Shown here in pieces: positions 6,241 through 8,479 of a DNA stretch of 8,479 bases. The DNA comes from Anaerolineaceae bacterium (GTDB lineage: Bacteria > Chloroflexota > Anaerolineae > Anaerolineales > Anaerolineaceae). The notes beneath the pieces are model-generated. The model did not search any database. It saw nothing but the letters and a program-made list of their open reading frames with translations, and had not been told where the DNA came from. The translations under genes and the position numbers were made by a program. Within the stretch, counting starts at the first letter, position 1, and every line of letters begins with the position of its first letter. The stretch covers positions 1 through 8,479 of the forward strand of contig WOZB01000005.1 of NCBI GenBank assembly GCA_011620445.1. Direction: 5' to 3'.

Positions 6241-7353
6241 ATGACGGGAACACTGTTACAGGAACTGACAAAAGGCTTTGCGGCCTTTGGTTGGCAAAAC
6301 GCACTGATGATCGTGGTAGCGCTGGTGCTGATCTATCTGGCCATCTGGAAAGATTACGAACCTACGTTGCTGATCCCGATCGGATTTGGCTGTCTTTTAG
6401 CCAACCTGGGCATGTCTTATCAAGTCGGTTTTATGAAGGTCATTTATGATGCCGGGATTAAGACCGAACTCCTCCCGCTGCTTATTTTTATTGGCGTAGG
6501 CGCGATGATTGACTTCAAGCCCTTGCTTTCACAACCCAGTTTAGTGCTTTTGGGGGCTGCAGGCCAATTTGGCATTTATGCCACCCTTCTGCTTGGTCTG
6601 GCACTTAAGTTCACCTTGCCACAGGCAGCGGCAATTGGCAGCATCGGTGCCATTGATGGGCCGACCGCCATCTTTGTCAGCAGTAAGCTGGCACCCGAGC
6701 TGCTAGCTCCCATCGCGGTGGCAGCATATTCATACATGAGTCTGATTCCCATCATCCAACCCCCTATCATGAAGTTGATGACCTCAAAGCAGGAACGCTC
6801 CATCCATATGGACTATGCCCCCAAAGAAGTCTCGCCTTTGGCAGTCATCCTCTTCCCAATCCTGGTTACTTTCTTAGTTGCTCTGGTTGCTCCTGATGCT
6901 GCCCCCCTGATGGCAGCCCTCATGCTTGGCAACGTTTTACGAGAAGCTGCAGGCGTTGAACGCCTCAGCTATACCGCTCAACATGAGCTCATCAACATCG
7001 CCACCCTTTTCCTGGGTTTAGCCATTGGCTCAACCATGATTGGCAAAGACTTCTTAAACCTCCAAACCCTGGGAGTGCTGCTTCTTGGTTTGGTAGCTTT
7101 TGTGATCGACACGGTGGCTGGGCTTCTGTTTGGAAAGTTGATGTGCGCTGTCACCAAGGGCAAGGTCAATCCCCTCATCGGTGCTTGCGGCATTTCTGCA
7201 TTCCCTATGGCGGGGAGGCTTTCTGCCAAAGCAGCCCTGGAGGCTGACCCAACCAACTTTATCCTCATGCATGCCATGGGTGCCAATGTGGCTGGGCAAC
7301 TGGGCAGTGTTATCGCTGGCGGTTTACTGCTTGCCCTGGCAATGGGCATCTAA
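6241..7353 (+). CDS. mmdB: Na+-translocating decarboxylase beta subunit (OadB/MmdB/GcdB family)
   Basis: This 370-aa multi-pass membrane protein decarboxylates carboxybiotin and couples this to Na+ export. It has the diagnostic stretch AIDGPTAIFVSSKLAP (137-152), followed by AAYSYMSLIPIIQPPIMKLM (161-180), and NPLIGACGISAFPMAGR (310-326). By spacing, residues shown to matter in Klebsiella OadB all line up. Asp139 matches D203, Tyr165 matches Y229, and Asn310, Gly314, Ser319 and Arg326 match N373, G377, S382 and R389. The pump therefore looks functional. Hydrophobic segments fill most of the length, starting at about residues 21-35. The ATG at 6241 has a GGAG site that overlaps the end of the biotin carrier gene, indicating translational coupling. 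It is the last gene of the operon and is followed 27 bp later by a rho-independent terminator. Family members differ in partner acyl-CoA but share this subunit, so the substrate comes from the alpha subunit. Confidence 0.95.
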   Translation: MTGTLLQELTKGFAAFGWQNALMIVVALVLIYLAIWKDYEPTLLIPIGFGCLLANLGMSYQVGFMKVIYDAGIKTELLPLLIFIGVGAMIDFKPLLSQPSLVLLGAAGQFGIYATLLLGLALKFTLPQAAAIGSIGAIDGPTAIFVSSKLAPELLAPIAVAAYSYMSLIPIIQPPIMKLMTSKQERSIHMDYAPKEVSPLAVILFPILVTFLVALVAPDAAPLMAALMLGNVLREAAGVERLSYTAQHELINIATLFLGLAIGSTMIGKDFLNLQTLGVLLLGLVAFVIDTVAGLLFGKLMCAVTKGKVNPLIGACGISAFPMAGRLSAKAALEADPTNFILMHAMGANVAGQLGSVIAGGLLLALAMGI

Positions 7354-7380
7354 TTTACAGTTTTTATCTTCCTGGAATAG

Positions 7381-7407
7381 AAAAGCCAGCTAAAAGCTGG
7401 CTTTTTT
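7381..7407. terminator. Bidirectional rho-independent terminator
   Basis: AAAAGCCAGC (7381-7390), loop TAAAA, and GCTGGCTTTT (7396-7405) form a perfect 10-bp stem followed by more T (six in a row, 7402-7407) on the plus strand. On the minus strand the same stem ends in four T. It lies 27 bp after the decarboxylase operon and 42 bp after the convergent regulator gene, so it probably ends both transcripts, more strongly the operon's. Confidence 0.92.
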
Positions 7408-7449
7408 GCTGGTTGCATCGGTAAAGGGCAAAATAGTCTTAGTCAAAAT

Positions 7450-8133
7450 TTATGCATCCAATTTGTATCCGCGCCCACGCACAGTAAGAATCATCTCAGG
7501 TTTCCTTGGGTCCAGTTCTATGGCGTCTCTAAGCCAGCTGATATGAACATCCAAAGTGCGTGTGTCGGCAGTGTAGTCGGTTTGCCATACTTCCTTGAAC
7601 AAGTTTTCACGTGTATGGATTTCACCAGGTTTTTCCATCAGGATCTTGAGAAGCGACACTAACCTGGGGGTTAAGCGGGTTTCTTTCGCGCCGCGACTGA
7701 CCACATTGGTAAGGGTGTTCAATTTGAGGGGTCCTCTGACCACGATTTGCCTGGAAGGGGTCTTTTGATAAAGGCGAATGCAATTAACCAGCTTTTGAAC
7801 CGTGAAGGGCAGCAGAAGTACAGAATTGGCGCCGCAAGCTTTGAAATTCTCGTCCTCAGCACTCAGAATGAGGATCTTTGGGGTTTCAGGTTGAAGATTG
7901 TGAAAGCGATTGACTATGCGTTGGCCATTGGTTCGCAGTGAGGCAGCGTTAATGATTATCACGTCCGGGTTGCAGGTATCAATCTTCCGAAGGCCGGCAG
8001 TACCATTCTCAAAGGGGTGCACGATAAAGCCTCTTTGGATTAAATCCTGATAGAAACCCACCTCACCATTCTGCTTTTTCTGAACGAGGAGGAGTATTGT
8101 GGCCTGATTTTGTTCAAAACTTTTCTTCTTCAA
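7450..8133 (-). CDS. OmpR/PhoB-type DNA-binding protein with a degenerate receiver domain
   Basis: This 227-aa protein has the two-domain length of an OmpR/PhoB response regulator. Residues 128-227 are a good winged-helix DNA-binding domain: LTPRLVSLLKILMEKPGEI, TRENLFKEVW, a recognition-helix region TRTLDVHISWLRDAIE, and the hairpin wing TVRGRGYKLDA. Residues 12-123 match a receiver by pattern (ATILLLVQ start, PDVIIINAASL, ILILSAEDE, LLLPFTVQKL), but the active site is gone. The acidic pair is absent, the phosphoacceptor Asp is Asn62, and the conserved Lys of KPF is Leu108; Ser91 remains. It should therefore not be controlled by phosphorylation, and no histidine kinase is nearby. Activity may depend on protein level, dimerisation or a ligand. 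The start is TTG at 8133, with AGGA 4 nt upstream; no ATG lies near the N-terminus. A TATAAT box and a 14-bp tandem repeat lie upstream, suggesting autoregulation. Target genes are unknown; the bifunctional nuclease gene is divergent. Confidence 0.85.
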   Translation of the reverse strand: MKKKSFEQNQATILLLVQKKQNGEVGFYQDLIQRGFIVHPFENGTAGLRKIDTCNPDVIIINAASLRTNGQRIVNRFHNLQPETPKILILSAEDENFKACGANSVLLLPFTVQKLVNCIRLYQKTPSRQIVVRGPLKLNTLTNVVSRGAKETRLTPRLVSLLKILMEKPGEIHTRENLFKEVWQTDYTADTRTLDVHISWLRDAIELDPRKPEMILTVRGRGYKLDA

Positions 8134-8210
8134 ATCGTCCTAATCTGCAGCAAGTATGGTCTTATTCCTATTTTTCAACCCTGAGAAGCCATATTTTTGA
8201 CGGGAGACTT

Positions 8211-8216
8211 ATTATA
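8211..8216 (-). promoter_or_regulatory. -10 box of the regulator gene promoter
   Basis: A perfect TATAAT on the minus strand lies 77 nt upstream of the regulator's TTG start, giving a leader of about 70 nt. No -35 hexamer close to TTGACA is found at 16-18 bp spacing (the 17-bp position reads ACACAG). Instead the 14-bp tandem repeat covers that position, which is the arrangement expected of an activator-dependent promoter. Confidence 0.5.
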
Positions 8217-8222
8217 TCCGAA

Positions 8223-8250
8223 TGTTAAAGAATCTGTGTTAAAGAATCTG
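8223..8250. repeat. Perfect 14-bp tandem repeat, possible operator
   Basis: TGTTAAAGAATCTG occurs twice without a gap or mismatch (8223-8236 and 8237-8250). It starts 6 bp upstream of the TATAAT of the minus-strand regulator and overlaps its -35 region. It also lies about 80 bp upstream of the divergent nuclease gene. Winged-helix OmpR/PhoB proteins usually bind direct repeats, so this is a reasonable candidate site for the adjacent regulator, though the 14-bp period is longer than the 11 bp common for PhoB. A chance duplication by replication slippage is the alternative. Confidence 0.85.
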
Positions 8251-8332
8251 AAATTTCTTAAAATATCAGGGAGAGCTTCGTTTTCAGCCACACATCGCCC
8301 TCTGGCATGTTAGAATTTAGATTCTGAAGCAT

Positions 8333-8479
8333 ATGGATAAATTGATTAAATGCACAATACATAGCATACGGGTCTCTCTAACCAGTGATGACCGTATCGT
8401 CGTACTCAAGCAGGAAGACCGCGACCGGTTTTTGCCAATTTGGATCGGCAAATTTGAAACTTCCAACCTGACTCTGAAC
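8333..8479 (+). CDS. Bifunctional nuclease (BFN/DUF151) family protein, 3' truncated
   Basis: This is the first 49 codons of a gene that runs off the window. The translation starts [20 protein letters not shown] and continues [20 protein letters not shown], then FETSNLTLN. The core [11 protein letters not shown] matches the family signature (hydrophobic strand, R-x-LPIWIG-x-E/FE, then a helix that begins the DNase/RNase-associated domain). Members are found in plants and many bacteria, including Chloroflexota, and some have in vitro nuclease activity; the cellular role is mostly unsettled. The ATG at 8333 has only a weak GAAG upstream. A possible -10 (TAGAAT, 8311-8316) is seen without a clear -35. 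The gene is divergent from the response-regulator-like gene across a 199-bp spacer that contains the 14-bp tandem repeat. Confidence 0.85.
   Translation, partial: MDKLIKCTIHSIRVSLTSDDRIVVLKQEDRDRFLPIWIGKFETSNLTLN

Overview
The window is bacterial and most likely from an anaerobic, Na+-using organism. The gene set (a sodium-pumping acyl-CoA decarboxylase operon, a CelD/BcsL-type acetyltransferase, a large membrane protein with a C-terminal beta-propeller-like domain, and a bifunctional-nuclease-family protein) fits Chloroflexota/Anaerolineae best. That placement is an inference from gene content and protein style only. There are no rRNA, tRNA, CRISPR or insertion sequences in the window.

Layout. 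Bases 3-293 hold the 3' end of an Asp/Glu-racemase-family gene. It converges with a minus-strand CelD/BcsL GNAT acetyltransferase (300-1328). A short divergent spacer of about 70 bp leads to a 790-aa single-pass membrane protein of unknown function (1400-3772). That protein combines an apparently degenerate PP2C-like cytoplasmic domain, a charged coiled coil, one transmembrane helix and an extracytoplasmic beta-rich domain. A 110-bp spacer with a strong ribosome binding site opens a tight four-gene operon, 3883-7353: carboxyltransferase alpha, small OadG-like delta, biotin carrier gamma and the membrane Na+-pump beta subunit. The order alpha-delta-gamma-beta is the one known for methylmalonyl-CoA decarboxylase of Propionigenium modestum. 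A rho-independent hairpin that can work on both strands (7381-7407) separates the operon from a convergent minus-strand OmpR/PhoB-type regulator (7450-8133). The regulator's receiver domain has lost its phosphorylation residues. It is divergent from the 5' end of a bifunctional nuclease (BFN/DUF151) gene (8333 to the window end). The spacer between them carries a perfect 14-bp tandem repeat beside a TATAAT box.

How the genes work together. The decarboxylase subunits form one complex. The carboxyltransferase moves CO2 from the acyl-CoA to biotin on the carrier, and the beta subunit decarboxylates carboxybiotin while exporting Na+. The delta subunit anchors the assembly. No biotin carboxylase is encoded in the operon, which supports decarboxylase/pump use over ATP-dependent carboxylation.

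Main oddities. (1) The biotin carrier gene has a one-base frameshift just after the biotinylation site; adding one T restores a canonical C-terminus exactly 35 residues past the biotinyl lysine. (2) The response-regulator-like protein lacks the phosphoacceptor Asp, the acidic pair and the conserved Lys. (3) A perfect 14-bp tandem repeat sits at the -35 region of its likely promoter. (4) The 790-aa protein looks like a pseudophosphatase coupled across the membrane to a propeller-like sensor. (5) The acetyltransferase gene may produce a leaderless mRNA.
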